In this document: positions 1 to 10,746 of the stretch, piece by piece
How the letters are laid out: every line of letters begins with the position of its first letter
Numbering within the stretch: the stretch's first letter is position 1
Assembly (NCBI GenBank): GCA_023212695.1
Contig: JALCCG010000029.1
Coordinates: forward strand, 1-64,000
From: Sporisorium sorghi
Lineage: Eukaryota; Basidiomycota; Ustilaginomycetes; Ustilaginales; Ustilaginaceae
DNA: 64,000 bases
Direction of reading: 5' to 3'
The notes under the pieces: generated by a model
What the model saw: only the letters and a program-made list of their open reading frames with translations
Database searches by the model: none
Told to the model about the DNA's origin: nothing
Translations under genes and position numbers: made by a program

Positions 1-163
1 TGAGCTCCTTTTTCGGTTCTCTTTTAAATAAAAAGCCCGCTTGAAGAGTTGGGAACCGGGCGCCCCCACCAACACCACAAAGGCCCCCCCCCCCCCCCCC
101 CTCTTACTAGAGAGTTTCAGTCTCGCCTTGTCATGCACCACCACCAGCACACCTCTCTTCGCC

Positions 164-2464
164 ATGACCTTCGACAGTAGAAGCAGCAGCCAACACCGTC
201 CGCACCATGCACCAGCCTATTACGGTGTGGATCAGCCGCCGCTTTCCCTCCAACAGCCTTCAACTTCCCAGCCTCAGCCCAGGACCAGCTCGTCGGTGCA
301 CTCGTTACGCGCGCCCACGTCCTCGTCGACTTCAGATACGCACCTAGAGTCTGTCCACCAGCTGTCTGCGACCGACTTGAGTGGGCTGCGCAAGAAGGAC
401 GGTCACGCTACATCGTCGTCGTCGTCGCTGCACTCCTCGACGGACCACGGGGAGCACGCTGACCTGCCGGGCCCGCTGCCGACGACGCAGACGCTGCAGC
501 CGCTCACATCTCGCCTGTCGCGTGCCGACTCACGGTCGAAGGCAACGCATCAGTCATCCGACGATACAGTCACGACAAATCGGCCGCGCTCGACATCGAA
601 CCGATCCGTCTCGTACCTCGACAGCACGAGCAAACCCCCCGCCGACCTGCAGCGCGCCCCGTCGCGCGTCTCGTCAATACACCGGTGCGCAGACCCGCAC
701 TACCCCGCCTCGGCGCTCGCTCTCACCCTCACCAAATCCGAAGACCCGGAGGCGGTGTACATCGACTGGCCGGCCAACGACGCCGAGAACCCGTTCAACT
801 GGCCCAAGCCGCGCAAGTGGGCGCTCGTGTCCGTGTGCTTCATGTTCACCGCCTGCACCGCGTTCAACGGGTGCGGCTACCCCTCTGCGTCGTTCCAAGC
901 GGCACACGATTTGCATACGACGCAGCTCGTGTATCTGTGCGGCAACACGGCGTTTTTGCTGGCAGTGTCGAGTGCGCCGCTCGTCCTGGCGCCGCTGAGC
1001 GAGGTGTATGGTCGCAGCCCGATCTACCTCATCGCAGCGCTGATTTTTACGCTGCTGTTCATCCCGCAGGCGCTGGCGAAGAGCATTACTACTATTATAG
1101 TGGTGAGGTTTTTCCAGGGCATGGCGGCGAGCGTGGGCAACTCGTTGGTCGCGGGCAGCGTGTCCGATGTGTTCCATGCCAACGAGCGCGGGCTGCCCAT
1201 GTCGCTCTACTCGATCGCCGTGTACATCTCGCAGGGCGTTTCGCCCTACGTTTCGTCTGTCACCGTCAACCGCGCCAGTTGGCGCGTCATGTTCTGGTGG
1301 CAAGGCGGTATGGCGCTGCTGACGTACCTGGCCATGTGGTTTGTGCTGAAAGAAACGCGCGGACCCGTGCTGCTCTCGCGGCGCGCTCGCAAGCTCACCC
1401 AGCAAACCGGCCGCCTGCACAAGTGCAGGGCAGACGACGAACGCCTCAGCTTCCTCATCATGGTCAAAGTCTCGCTCTTCCGACCCATGCAGTACCTCGT
1501 GCTCGAACCCGTCGTCCTCAGCTTTTCGCTCTGGATCGGTTTCCTGTGGGGCATCATCTTCATCTCGCTCGAAGCCATCCCCATCGTCTTTTCCGCTTAC
1601 GGCTGGAACGCCGAACAACAGCATATGGCGCTCCTCACCATCGCTGCCGGCGGCATCATCGGCTACTTCGCCAACTTCCACCAGGAGCGTCTCTACGCCG
1701 CAGCGGCCCGCAGGCACGGCGGCAAACCGCCGCCCGAAGCCCGGCTGTACTACGCCGCCGTGGGTGCGGTGCTCGTCCCCATCGGCCTGTTCATCTTCGC
1801 CTGGACGGGCAGGCAGGGCATCACGCCTGCTGCGCCCATCATTGGTCTGACGATTTTCAACGCCGCGCTGTACCCCGTGTACCTGGCCGTGTTCTCGTAC
1901 CTCGCCGACTGCTACGAGCGGTACGCCTCGAGTGCGCTGGCGGCGCAGAGCTTTTTGCGCAATGCGTTCGCCGCGACCTTCCCGTTGTTCTCGCAGGCGA
2001 TGTATGAGCGGTTGACGCCCAAGTACGCGTCGACGCTGCTGGCGTGCATTGCGGCTGTGTTGGGCGTGGTGCCGTTTGCGCTGTTGAAGTGGGGGGATCG
2101 CATTAGGAGGCATAGTAGAGCGGCGATGGCGTTGGAGAGGGAGGAGAAGGAGGCAGCCGAGTTTTTCGAGCATGAGCAGGAGAAGCAGCGTAGGAGCGAG
2201 GCGAGGCGCGCGACGCGGGCGGCGAAGGGGGTGTTTGACGAGGAGAAGATGATTGATGGCGAGGGTGGCGAGGATGTTGATGAGAAGCGCGCGGTGAAGC
2301 AGGGGGATGGTGGTGGGGATGATGAGGACACGATCAGCTCGGGAAGTGTCACGCCTGCCGCCGTTGGTGGTGGTGGTGGTGGTGGTGGACAAAAGGCGGT
2401 CAGACCGGAGGATTGCGACGACTGCAACAACTTCAAGCGCTTGCCTCCCACGAGCATTGTGTGA
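164..2464 (+). CDS. MFS transporter, DHA1 (drug:H+ antiporter-1) type
   Basis: Predicted proton-coupled plasma-membrane exporter of the major facilitator superfamily, 766 residues. I start it at the ATG at 164; the frame is open further upstream only from a TTG. The first ~205 residues are Ser/Thr/Pro-rich and probably a cytosolic tail. The entry motif DAENPFNWPKPRKW (about residues 206-219), typical of fungal DHA1 proteins just before helix 1, is followed by about 12 hydrophobic segments to about residue 650. A motif-A-like LSEVYGRSPIYL lies between helices 2 and 3. The C-terminal tail is charged and includes a Gly-run encoded by a GGT repeat near 2366-2390. The family exports drugs, polyamines or other small molecules; the substrate here cannot be read from sequence. 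The gene is intronless and ends tail-to-tail with the next gene, 142 bp between stops. Confidence 0.88.
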   Translation: MTFDSRSSSQHRPHHAPAYYGVDQPPLSLQQPSTSQPQPRTSSSVHSLRAPTSSSTSDTHLESVHQLSATDLSGLRKKDGHATSSSSSLHSSTDHGEHADLPGPLPTTQTLQPLTSRLSRADSRSKATHQSSDDTVTTNRPRSTSNRSVSYLDSTSKPPADLQRAPSRVSSIHRCADPHYPASALALTLTKSEDPEAVYIDWPANDAENPFNWPKPRKWALVSVCFMFTACTAFNGCGYPSASFQAAHDLHTTQLVYLCGNTAFLLAVSSAPLVLAPLSEVYGRSPIYLIAALIFTLLFIPQALAKSITTIIVVRFFQGMAASVGNSLVAGSVSDVFHANERGLPMSLYSIAVYISQGVSPYVSSVTVNRASWRVMFWWQGGMALLTYLAMWFVLKETRGPVLLSRRARKLTQQTGRLHKCRADDERLSFLIMVKVSLFRPMQYLVLEPVVLSFSLWIGFLWGIIFISLEAIPIVFSAYGWNAEQQHMALLTIAAGGIIGYFANFHQERLYAAAARRHGGKPPPEARLYYAAVGAVLVPIGLFIFAWTGRQGITPAAPIIGLTIFNAALYPVYLAVFSYLADCYERYASSALAAQSFLRNAFAATFPLFSQAMYERLTPKYASTLLACIAAVLGVVPFALLKWGDRIRRHSRAAMALEREEKEAAEFFEHEQEKQRRSEARRATRAAKGVFDEEKMIDGEGGEDVDEKRAVKQGDGGGDDEDTISSGSVTPAAVGGGGGGGGQKAVRPEDCDDCNNFKRLPPTSIV

Positions 2465-2606
2465 ATGGCAAACATCCGCTCAGACCTGTTTTGACATCTT
2501 CGACCCACACACGCGTACACATTCTTCTCGCATTGTCTTTGTCCTTTGTTCTGCAATTCATCCGCGTTCAGCCCACATTCGTGCTTCTTGTGTCTGCTGG
2601 CTGCCA

Positions 2607-4910
2607 TCACTGGGCCTTGCCCGACGCCGTCGCCCTCGCCTTGAGACCCGCCGCCCTATCTTCGACCGCGGAACTCTTGGCGCTCTCCTTGCCGTCTCCC
2701 TTCTCCTCCTCCTCCTCCTCCTCCTCCTCCTCCTCCTCCTCCCCCTTCCCATCCTCCTGCTTCTTCTCAAGCGTCTGCCCAAACTCATTCCTCCGCGTCG
2801 GATCCACCCCATAAATCCACCTCTGATACAACGCAATAAAGAACACAACATCGTCCCTAAAACACGCCAACCGGTGCAGCGTCGGCATCTTGATGCAGAA
2901 CGCAAACATATCATCCACAAACGTACCCAGAATCTTGTACACGAACGTCTTGCTGTTCATCCCCGCCGTACTCTTCAGCTTGTAGTTGACGATCAACTGG
3001 GGGACGAGCGAGACGAAGCCGAACGCGTACACGAACGACGTCGCTGTAGATATAATAAACGACCACCAGCCGCGGTGGGTTTGGTAGAGCGCCGAGTAGA
3101 TGGTGTAACCGACGAGGAGGGGGCCGACTGCGATGCCGACGTACTTGAATGCGAGACGGTCGAACTCTTGCGTCTTTTGCTCTTCGGCGGAGAGCTTGTG
3201 CTTGTCCGTGATCTTGACGCGGTAGCGCAACCACGAGTCTGGCGCAGCTACGATGCCGACGCTCACCGCTTTGGTGAGCTTCCAGCACTCGACCAGCACA
3301 CCCACAGCCTGCCCCGCCAGGATCATCCAGCTCGTGTCCTCGTTGTTGTCCAACAGGTACAACGTGATGATCAGCTGCACCACCACATTCGTCACGATCG
3401 ACCCGACACTCACGCCGGCCAAGTCATCCTTGTTCTTCCAGTGCCGCACATCGCTCGAAAACGCCAGGAACTCAAACACCGAGTGCAGGATCGACACGAC
3501 AATCGTCAGCGCCAAGAACCAAGGATTCGTCTCGAGCAGCATGGTCTTGATCATGTCGATCTCGCTGCCCGTCGCCGCACCCGCTCCACCACCGGAGGCT
3601 TGCTTGTCGAACGAGTCCGAGAGTGCAGCGAGCATCTGGAACTTGAACCACGACTGGTGGTACAGGTGCACGTGCAGTGGGAGGGTGTCGAGCGTCTCGT
3701 TGATCGGGTGCATGTGTTCCTTGAGCAGCCAAAAGTCGTTGGGGAAGACGGTGGGGTAGCGCAGGACGTTGGGCGGTCGGCCGGCTGCGTAGGCTTGCTC
3801 CAGAGCTGCTGCGGCTTGGGAGTCTGGAGGTGGGGGTGCGACCACCATGGCGCCCGACGAGGGATCACGCACCACAGAGACGTGCTGCAGCAGCGGTGGC
3901 GGCAGCTGGCTCAGCTGGATGCCCAAGTCGCCCTGGTCCTGGACGAGCGCCAGCGTGAGATTGCGATGCCAGTGTCCGACGATCTTGACCTTTTCCTCTT
4001 GCTCCTCTTGCTCGGCGTCTGTGCTAGAATCGCTAGAGGACGTAGCGTTGGCCTTGTCGAACAGGTTTTTTTCCACGCGTTTCTTCTTGAGCGGCATCAG
4101 CCTCGAGAGCAGCTTCCTGCGCCTCACCACACCGAGCGGGCGATGAGTAGCATCCCGAGGGTCAGGCGAAACACCCTGTTGAGTGACCACCATATCCGCC
4201 CAAACGCTCGCATTGTGCTTACGCACCGCCTCGTCCAGCGGCAGAACCAGATCGACGTCCCTCGACAGCGCCAAATCCCCCAATCGGATGTTGGACCATT
4301 TCACCGCTGCCATCGGCTTCAGCTCCCCTTTTCTCCCACTCTTCGCAGCGGATGAAGAGTAAGAGACTTGAGCCTGATCCCGCATTGCCTCGTGCAGCGG
4401 ATCGTGCAGCAGATCCGTAAACGCATCGAACGGGATCTGCGGAGCATTTCCCAGCCCGCTCTCGGGGATCAAATCCGAGATCTGCGTCTTGAGCATCTCC
4501 ACACTCGGAGCAGCAGCAGACGAGATGTAGATGTAGAAATCGAGCTGGGCATCGTCATTCCAGATGGGCACAGCGACGTTATCCGGGCCTTTGACGGCAG
4601 GTGGAGCCACCCAACTGTTGGCAGGTACGTTGGCATCCGCTGAACCAGCCGTACCCGAGGGCGTGATGCCAGGAGCACCCGACGTTGAAGCGACAGCGGA
4701 GGAGGAGGAAGGTGCGGGATCGACAAGTTCTCGTCCCATCAGCTTGTTGATGTACACAGCAATGGGCGACTTGGGGTTGGTGACCGCATTGACACCGGCG
4801 TACATGATGAGTGCGCGTGCCAGCGTCCATTTCCAGTTGCTCCCTTGCTGCTGTTGTGGCTGTCCGCCTGCAGCAGGCCCAGCGCGAGCCGCAGCTGCGT
4901 TCGACGACAT
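2607..4910 (-). CDS. CLPTM1-family multi-pass membrane protein
   Basis: Homologue of cleft lip and palate transmembrane protein 1, 767 residues, intronless. I use the ATG at 4910 (MSSNAAAARAG); an upstream in-frame extension to 5096 has a non-coding look. A Gln-rich N terminus precedes a hydrophobic helix (WKWTLARALIMYAG, about residues 30-45), then the large lumenal domain. A C-terminal cluster of hydrophobic helices runs from about residue 460 to 650, including WFLALTIVVSILHSVFEFLAF and the block around GFVSLVPQLIVNYKLKS and FVDDMFAFCIKMPT that is highly characteristic of CLPTM1/CLPTM1L. Animal relatives act in the ER (lipid scrambling, receptor trafficking); the fungal role is not well established. 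Oddity: the C terminus holds an uninterrupted run of about 13 Glu encoded by a CTC/GAG repeat at 2703-2742. Confidence 0.92.
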   Translation of the reverse strand: MSSNAAAARAGPAAGGQPQQQQGSNWKWTLARALIMYAGVNAVTNPKSPIAVYINKLMGRELVDPAPSSSSAVASTSGAPGITPSGTAGSADANVPANSWVAPPAVKGPDNVAVPIWNDDAQLDFYIYISSAAAPSVEMLKTQISDLIPESGLGNAPQIPFDAFTDLLHDPLHEAMRDQAQVSYSSSAAKSGRKGELKPMAAVKWSNIRLGDLALSRDVDLVLPLDEAVRKHNASVWADMVVTQQGVSPDPRDATHRPLGVVRRRKLLSRLMPLKKKRVEKNLFDKANATSSSDSSTDAEQEEQEEKVKIVGHWHRNLTLALVQDQGDLGIQLSQLPPPLLQHVSVVRDPSSGAMVVAPPPPDSQAAAALEQAYAAGRPPNVLRYPTVFPNDFWLLKEHMHPINETLDTLPLHVHLYHQSWFKFQMLAALSDSFDKQASGGGAGAATGSEIDMIKTMLLETNPWFLALTIVVSILHSVFEFLAFSSDVRHWKNKDDLAGVSVGSIVTNVVVQLIITLYLLDNNEDTSWMILAGQAVGVLVECWKLTKAVSVGIVAAPDSWLRYRVKITDKHKLSAEEQKTQEFDRLAFKYVGIAVGPLLVGYTIYSALYQTHRGWWSFIISTATSFVYAFGFVSLVPQLIVNYKLKSTAGMNSKTFVYKILGTFVDDMFAFCIKMPTLHRLACFRDDVVFFIALYQRWIYGVDPTRRNEFGQTLEKKQEDGKGEEEEEEEEEEEEEKGDGKESAKSSAVEDRAAGLKARATASGKAQ
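2703..2742. repeat. (CTC)n microsatellite encoding poly-Glu
   Basis: About 13 tandem CTC trinucleotides. Read on the minus strand they are GAG codons forming the poly-Glu run near the C terminus of the CLPTM1 protein. Confidence 0.95.
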
Positions 4911-5296
4911 GCTGAAATCGCTCTGAGAGTCAAGGTGACGTGAATGAGGATGGTTGTTGGTGGTGACCGAGATGAGAAGGATCGAAATGAAACCTTTGAT
5001 GTCGGCTCTGCAATTTCCGCAGCTTGGAAGGCCGTGCGTCGCGCGTCTTCTCTTCCGCAGCCTCGCTCGCCTCTTCCAGCGCACGTGTCCGCTCAAAATC
5101 CTGCGAGGCTCTCTCCCGCACTTTCAGCGATACAAGCAAGGCAACCCTCTCAAACATGTCTCGACACCACTCATTGATACCGCCGCTACACCTCTGCTAC
5201 GAAAGTAAATCACAGTCAACAAGCAGATAAGTATAAAGATATTCCGATTGGTATTGAGATAGGCCTCAGCTCTCCCTGAGACCGCGTCACAACCCC
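4911..5296. other. Intergenic: CLPTM1 promoter and samB/Mub1 3' region
   Basis: This 386-bp spacer separates two minus-strand genes. It should hold the CLPTM1 promoter and 5' leader and the 3' untranslated region of the MYND-finger gene. I see no further gene or clear motif in it. Confidence 0.5.
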
Positions 5297-7946
5297 TCAA
5301 AGCTCCATGCTGATGTCATCGCGGTTGTCGGCATCCTCCAGCACCTCATCCTCAAACGACGCCAGTCGCGATCCCTGCTCCGACCCAGCGTCGTTCATCA
5401 TAGCAACGTCCTCGCTGTCGTAGACGATGCTGCTGTTGCTGCTGCTCGCCGGTCGCTGATGCTCCACCTGCCTCAGATTCTGCGCGGCTTGCTCCAAATT
5501 GCTGACCACGTTCATAGACGCCTCGTTGACGTCTTGTCCGCTCGTACGACGAAGCGGCGTCTGTGCCAGCGGAGACGACGCCATCAATGGTCGGTACGTC
5601 TGCAGCGTCGAGGGCTCGCCCATCGACTCGCCATAGCCGAACCGCGTTCCGTGCGCGCCAAACTGGCTGAAACCGCTGGCAGATCGTTGCTGATGCAGCC
5701 GATGGTGCGGCTGCGGCGTCTGTCCACGCACGATGCCGGCATGGAAGGGCACCTGGCCGTACAGTCCTGCATACCTGGCTGCTCTCGATGTAGCACCGAG
5801 CTCTTCATCGTCCGATCGCGCGCCCATGTTCGCTTCCGACGCCTCGGCATTAGTTGCATACGTGCCTGCTTCGGGTGACATGGAGCGCTCGGGCGAGGGC
5901 ACGTCGGCGCGCACTTCCGCCAGTCGATGCTGAGGTCCGCCAATCGCTCCTGGCCGTCGCGCAGTGGCCCAATGGCCGAGCATTTGATCGATCTCACCCG
6001 TCGCAAAGTCTTGCTCGGCTGCTGGACCTGGTGTAGCGCGGCCGCCCAGCGCAAGCTCGTCCTCCTCGCCATTCTGCGACGCAATCACCGGAGGCGGCAG
6101 CGGCCTTCCGGCAAGATCCGTCCTCTGAGGTACGCGCGGCGGCGCCTCGCCTTCTCGAGCTCGCAGCCCGGCAGCGGCGGCGGCTGCGGCGAACGCTGGC
6201 AGAATCCCCTGCGTCTGAGCAAGTCGTCGTTCCGTCTCGTCTTCGCTCACATCCGAGCCGTCGACCGTGTCCAGACTCGCCAGGCTCGCCACCCTTCGGT
6301 CGCGCAGGTCCTGCCGCATCATCGTCGAGGGCAATCCCATGGAACCCGGCACGACACCACGACGCGCGCCTCGAGGCGCTTGTGCAGGGCTGTCGATCAT
6401 CGAGCTTCGCGAAGGCGACGACGCGTTGGATGCAAATGCACCTGACGCATTCGCCATGCCATCAGCCGCTTCAGGTCCCACAGCGTCCCACGGCACGGCC
6501 GTTGAAGGTCCAGCGGTGCCCGTTGTGGTTGTGTAGGGAGACGACATCATGCCAAGGCGAGGAGCACCTGGTTCAGTCGTACCGCCCATCCAAGCATCAT
6601 CGTCCTCGCTGGCACTAGCAGCATTCCTGAGTCTCAAGACCCTGCCTGGAGGTAACGAGGCTCCAGGCCCGAGACGATGCGTCCGTGACGGACCGTCGCG
6701 CTGAGCGTCCACAAGACCGCGTGCATCCGCATGGGTGGCGGTCATCGTCGAAGCGCCAGTGCTTCCACTCGCTCCTTGGGATCCAAAGCCCGAAGGCTGT
6801 GCGCGCGCCTCGGCCAGGTCCGAGTGCCCGGATGCAGACAAGTCCACGTCCGCCCGAGAGCCGCTGCGAGGTCGCGCGTCGCCGTGCGAATGGGACAGGC
6901 CATGAGCCTCACGAGCAGCGTCCCCAGCCGGCGGCCACCGCCTTCGGTTGGCATCGGTATCGTCCGGTCCATCGAGGTCGATATTGTCCGTGCGCGCGAG
7001 TCGTTGCACACCAGTATTGCCAAGTCCGTCCACCGCCTCGTTGGTCAATCCGGCTGCAAAGCCTGCATGTCCTGCATCGTGCGCGGTCATCGGCACAATG
7101 TGCGGAGCAGCGCCACCATCGCCATCCTCGTGGCGTCCGGCTCGGTGAGGCTCGTTGGCCTTTTCGCGCTCCTTGTCCTTGGCCTCGCTTTCATCGGCCT
7201 TGGCGCTGCACCAATAGCGGTGACCCATCTGCCAACCTTTGCTCTGGCACTGCTTGCTGCAGTACTTGGCCTTGCGGCAGCGTCGGCACTTGGCAAACTC
7301 GCGGGGGTACTCTTCCCACTTGCCGCACAGCATGTTGGCGCATTGACGAATGCCGCCTCGCGACTCGTCCTTGCGACACGCATTGCGCATGATGACGCCG
7401 GCCCAGTACTGGATCTCCATGGTGAGGCGAGGCGCAGGGTAGGCAGCCGAGTTGCTGCGCGAGGATCGCAGCGTGAACTTTTCGGCAATCGAAAACACGT
7501 TGCGGCGCGGAGGCTCGGACGGGTCCCAGCTCTTGTTGCGCTTGGTCGCCTGCTCGAGCTCTTCGTTGAGCGCATCGAGAGGGCCCATGAGCGAGGCTCC
7601 GGTAAAATCGCTGGAATGGAAGAGGATGCGAACATGTGCGTACTTGGAGAGGTAGGCCAGCAACTGCAAACTGAGCAGGACCTCTTCCTCACGGTAGACA
7701 ACGTCGATCCCGGCGCGCGCGTTGGTGTCGGCGAGGTTGTTGAGCTGCACGATGGCTGGATGCGCCGCTGCTGCATCCGGAGCAGGCTGCGTGGTCCTCG
7801 CAGCTGCAGTGCGCGCCTCATCGCGTGGAGCAGGCTCTCTGTGCTGGTGCTGTCGAGGAACGTCCTGGCGGACCGCTGGGACCCCTTGCGGGTGGTGGTG
7901 GACGTCGTTACGAGCGCCAAGTGCCTGTGATTGATGCTGTGGAGGG

Positions 7947-7977
<31 letters not shown>

Positions 7978-9755
7978 GGTGGTGGTGATGCGGCGGTTGC
8001 TGATGGTGATGATGGTGCTGATGCTGCTGCGGCTGCTGTTGATCGAGAAGAGTGAACCTTGACTGAGATGCATCAGGCTGTGCATGCGCTTGTTGAGTTG
8101 GCTGCTGCGACGACTGCTCGGCGCGCAGCTGTCGATCAAACAGAGAACTTCGATGACCGCTAGCACCTTGCGAGCCCATCTGTGCAGCAAGCGCGGTCGA
8201 AGCGAGGTTGGTCGAAGAGGTATCTCGAGACCCAGAGGCTGCGGGAAAGTCGCGTGAGGGTTGCACGGTGTCCTGTCGCTCGAACAAGGGCGGTGCCGCA
8301 GCATTGGTCGGCCTGTTAGGAGTGACGAAGCTCTGTGCAGAACGCTCGGGCATGTCGTGGCCAGACAAGGGAGCCAAGGCACGGCGAGCAGGGCGTGGCG
8401 TCCGGCGCTCTTCGAGCTCATCGTCGGCGCTGACTTCGTTCTGAGCGACGCTTGGCATGTGATCCGAGTCGATCGAGCGAGTGGTGGAAGACGGAACAAC
8501 GTCGACCTCGCTGTCGTCGGCGTCGTCTGCAAACATTTCGGCATCTTCGGCGCCGTCCGATCCACTGCCACTTGCTTCAGCTGCGTGGCTGCGCAGGTCG
8601 TCGGAGGAGCTGACCGCCATGAGGTTCGTGTTCTGTGCCTGTGCGGTTGACAAGGCCCGTGGCGTGCCATCGGGCGCAACCGCAGGCGTGCTGCCAGATG
8701 ACGAGAGAGAGAGAGGGTCGATGGCATCGATCAATGGCAAGGTGGCATGCGCCTCGTTGGGGTCGACGACGGGCATGGGAGAAGCCTGTGGTGGGAGAAA
8801 GTCGTCGACGCTGCTCTGTGCTTCCATGTCGGCAAACACGGAAGAGCGCCGTGCCGAGACGGGATCCTCGAGCGGCGTGGTGGGCCGCGTCTCTGTGAGC
8901 AGACGATCGTGGGTGGAGGGCGGCACGGCTCCGTTGCGAGACGGCTGCGACTCTGCATACGCCTGCATGGGCTCTGCCGGGAGAGTTGAATCTGAACTTG
9001 TGCCGACAGCAGCCGTGGTGTAAGTTGCGTTGCTACGAGCAGGCTGCGGCTGAGGAATGGCATCGTGCGTTAGGTGATGTCGCCGCGCGCGGTCATCGGC
9101 GTCGCTGACGGGCGCGAGGTGAGCGTGAGAGGTGGATGCGTGCTCGGCAGCACGTTCTCGATGTGAACGCTCCTCCCGACGTGCTTCGTGTCGTTGGTGT
9201 TGCAGCAGGGCCTCCCTGCGTCGATCGTCTTTGAGTCTGTCCATGCTGCGGAGGTACGATTCGAGCACGCGGATGGTAACAGGCACCATGCCTGCCTCGA
9301 CCACGCGGGTCCTGACGCTCTCGCTGCCACGCACGCCAATGTTGACAACGCACTGGAAGGCGAGGCTCCACTTCCAGACGGCCTGCATCTCTTTGATGGA
9401 AAAGGCGCGAGCCTGGGGAGAAGGCGTCTTGGGCACGGTACGGAGGATGCGAATGAGACGTTCGAGACCTCCATCGAGTGTGACCATTTCACGGATGCGT
9501 GGCGAAGTCGAGGTGAGGTAGGCGAGATGGTTGAGCGAGTTGATGAGTGGCAATGTCGCCGTGCAGTCGATGGCTGTTGGGCAAGATGCATAGAAGCAAA
9601 GATGGGAAGAACAGGCGGATGTCAGCTAGCTGGACGTTGGGATAATTAGGCAACGGGGAGAAGAGGGGAGACTTACCTCTGCGATCATAGACAGCAGACG
9701 AGATGCAGACGCTCGCCTTGTTCTGGGCGGGGTTGCAAAAGTTGGACTCCCTCAT
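5297..9755 (-). CDS. MYND-type zinc finger protein, samB/Mub1 family
   Basis: Two coding exons: 9755-9677 (MRESNFCNPAQNKASV...YDRR plus one base) and 9573-5297; the 103-bp intron starts GTAAGT and ends CAACAG. Splicing restores AIDCTATLPLINSLNHLAYL, which closely matches the conserved N terminus of Aspergillus samB and its relatives. The product is 1451 residues, much longer than the ~600 usual for the family. A conserved helical N-terminal domain (about 1-130, including VNIGVRGSESVRTRVVEA) and a middle block (about 615-770) lead to a MYND finger at about 770-812 with CxxxxC, CxxC, CSKQC and HxxxC metal ligands. The rest is disordered, with a poly-His tract. Yeast Mub1 partners the ubiquitin ligase Ubr2 in Rpn4 turnover, and Aspergillus samB affects cell polarity and septation; a similar role here is inferred. 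Confidence 0.92.
7946..7990. repeat. Trinucleotide tract encoding poly-His
   Basis: Fifteen consecutive GTG/ATG triplets, read on the minus strand as CAC/CAT, give an uninterrupted run of 15 His in the samB/Mub1 homologue. It lies within a wider His/Gln/Pro-rich segment (about 7940-8045). Confidence 0.95.
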
Positions 9756-10715
9756 GGTGAGTGAAGGAGGAGGTCACGTCCGCAACGAGGTGCGTACGGA
9801 CTAGGACGGGCACGAATCTTGGGGTGTGTGTGTGTGTGTGTGTGTAGAGGGTCACAACGCTTTGCGGGGTGGTCAATGAGCGAACAGGCGTTGAGCGCAA
9901 CGGTCGCTGGACAAACAAGCGCGGGAAGGCCGGAAAGCTCTAGACGATCCGCATCGAGCACGGCAAAGAGAGGGGGGCCTTGGTCAGAGGCGAAAAGCTT
10001 GAATGAAGGTGCGAGGCGCCGAACCGTCTCGAGGCGCGATGAGATGGCACACAGAGGTGGGTTGTGCTGCTACTAGATGCTTTCTGCCAGCCCACTTGGA
10101 CGAAGCTGTGGTGTGCTAGATCGTGCCACGAAGCCGAGGTAGCTTTCGAGGTGAAGAGATGGACACGAAAGACGTCGACGTGCAAGGAGCCGTTGTGAAC
10201 ACGCCTTCGGAAATTGGTCGCAGTCGAGAAGACGAAGCAGCAGAACGGCTGGTCGAGACAGGTTCGTGCGGTCAGAGCGAGCCGCTATGACGGTATCGAT
10301 GAAGGAGCTGCTTCGATTGCTGCAGGTTGTAGGCGTCGCGATCAAGGAAAGAATTCTCGCCTTTGATGGTGAGAGAAATGCTGTTGCGAACAGGTGCGAG
10401 TCGGTATGCAGATGCGAACAAAGACGACGATGGTGATTTGCAGACAGGCTGAAGATGATGAGGACGACGGCGGCGGCGTTGATGGTGCCGAAGCAACGTA
10501 AGCCGAGTAGAGATGGTATGCTGGATATGCGATGAAAAGAAGTGAAAAGTAGCGCCGAGATGCCAATCAAAGTATGAAGACGGCAAAGCGGTAGCAGCGG
10601 AGCCTGCGCTATGTGGTGCAGAAGAGGTTTAAAAGGAAAGGAGGGTTGGATGCCAGTCGAGTCAATAGGAGGGCTGAGCAAACAAGAGAGATGGGTCGAA
10701 GGGTCCAAGAGATGA

Positions 10716-10716
<1 letters not shown>

Positions 10717-10746
<30 letters not shown>
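10717..10746. repeat. (GAC)n microsatellite
   Basis: About ten perfect GAC/ACG units in non-coding DNA upstream of the samB/Mub1 homologue. Confidence 0.9.

Noticed and set aside
674..2392. 572-codon open frame on the minus strand
   Set aside because: It lies wholly antisense to the MFS transporter, is Arg/His/Glu-rich without a domain, and arises from the G/C third-position bias of the real gene.
2307..4355. 682-codon open frame on the plus strand
   Set aside because: Antisense to CLPTM1; poly-Leu from the CTC repeat and Arg/His-rich strings show it is a shadow.
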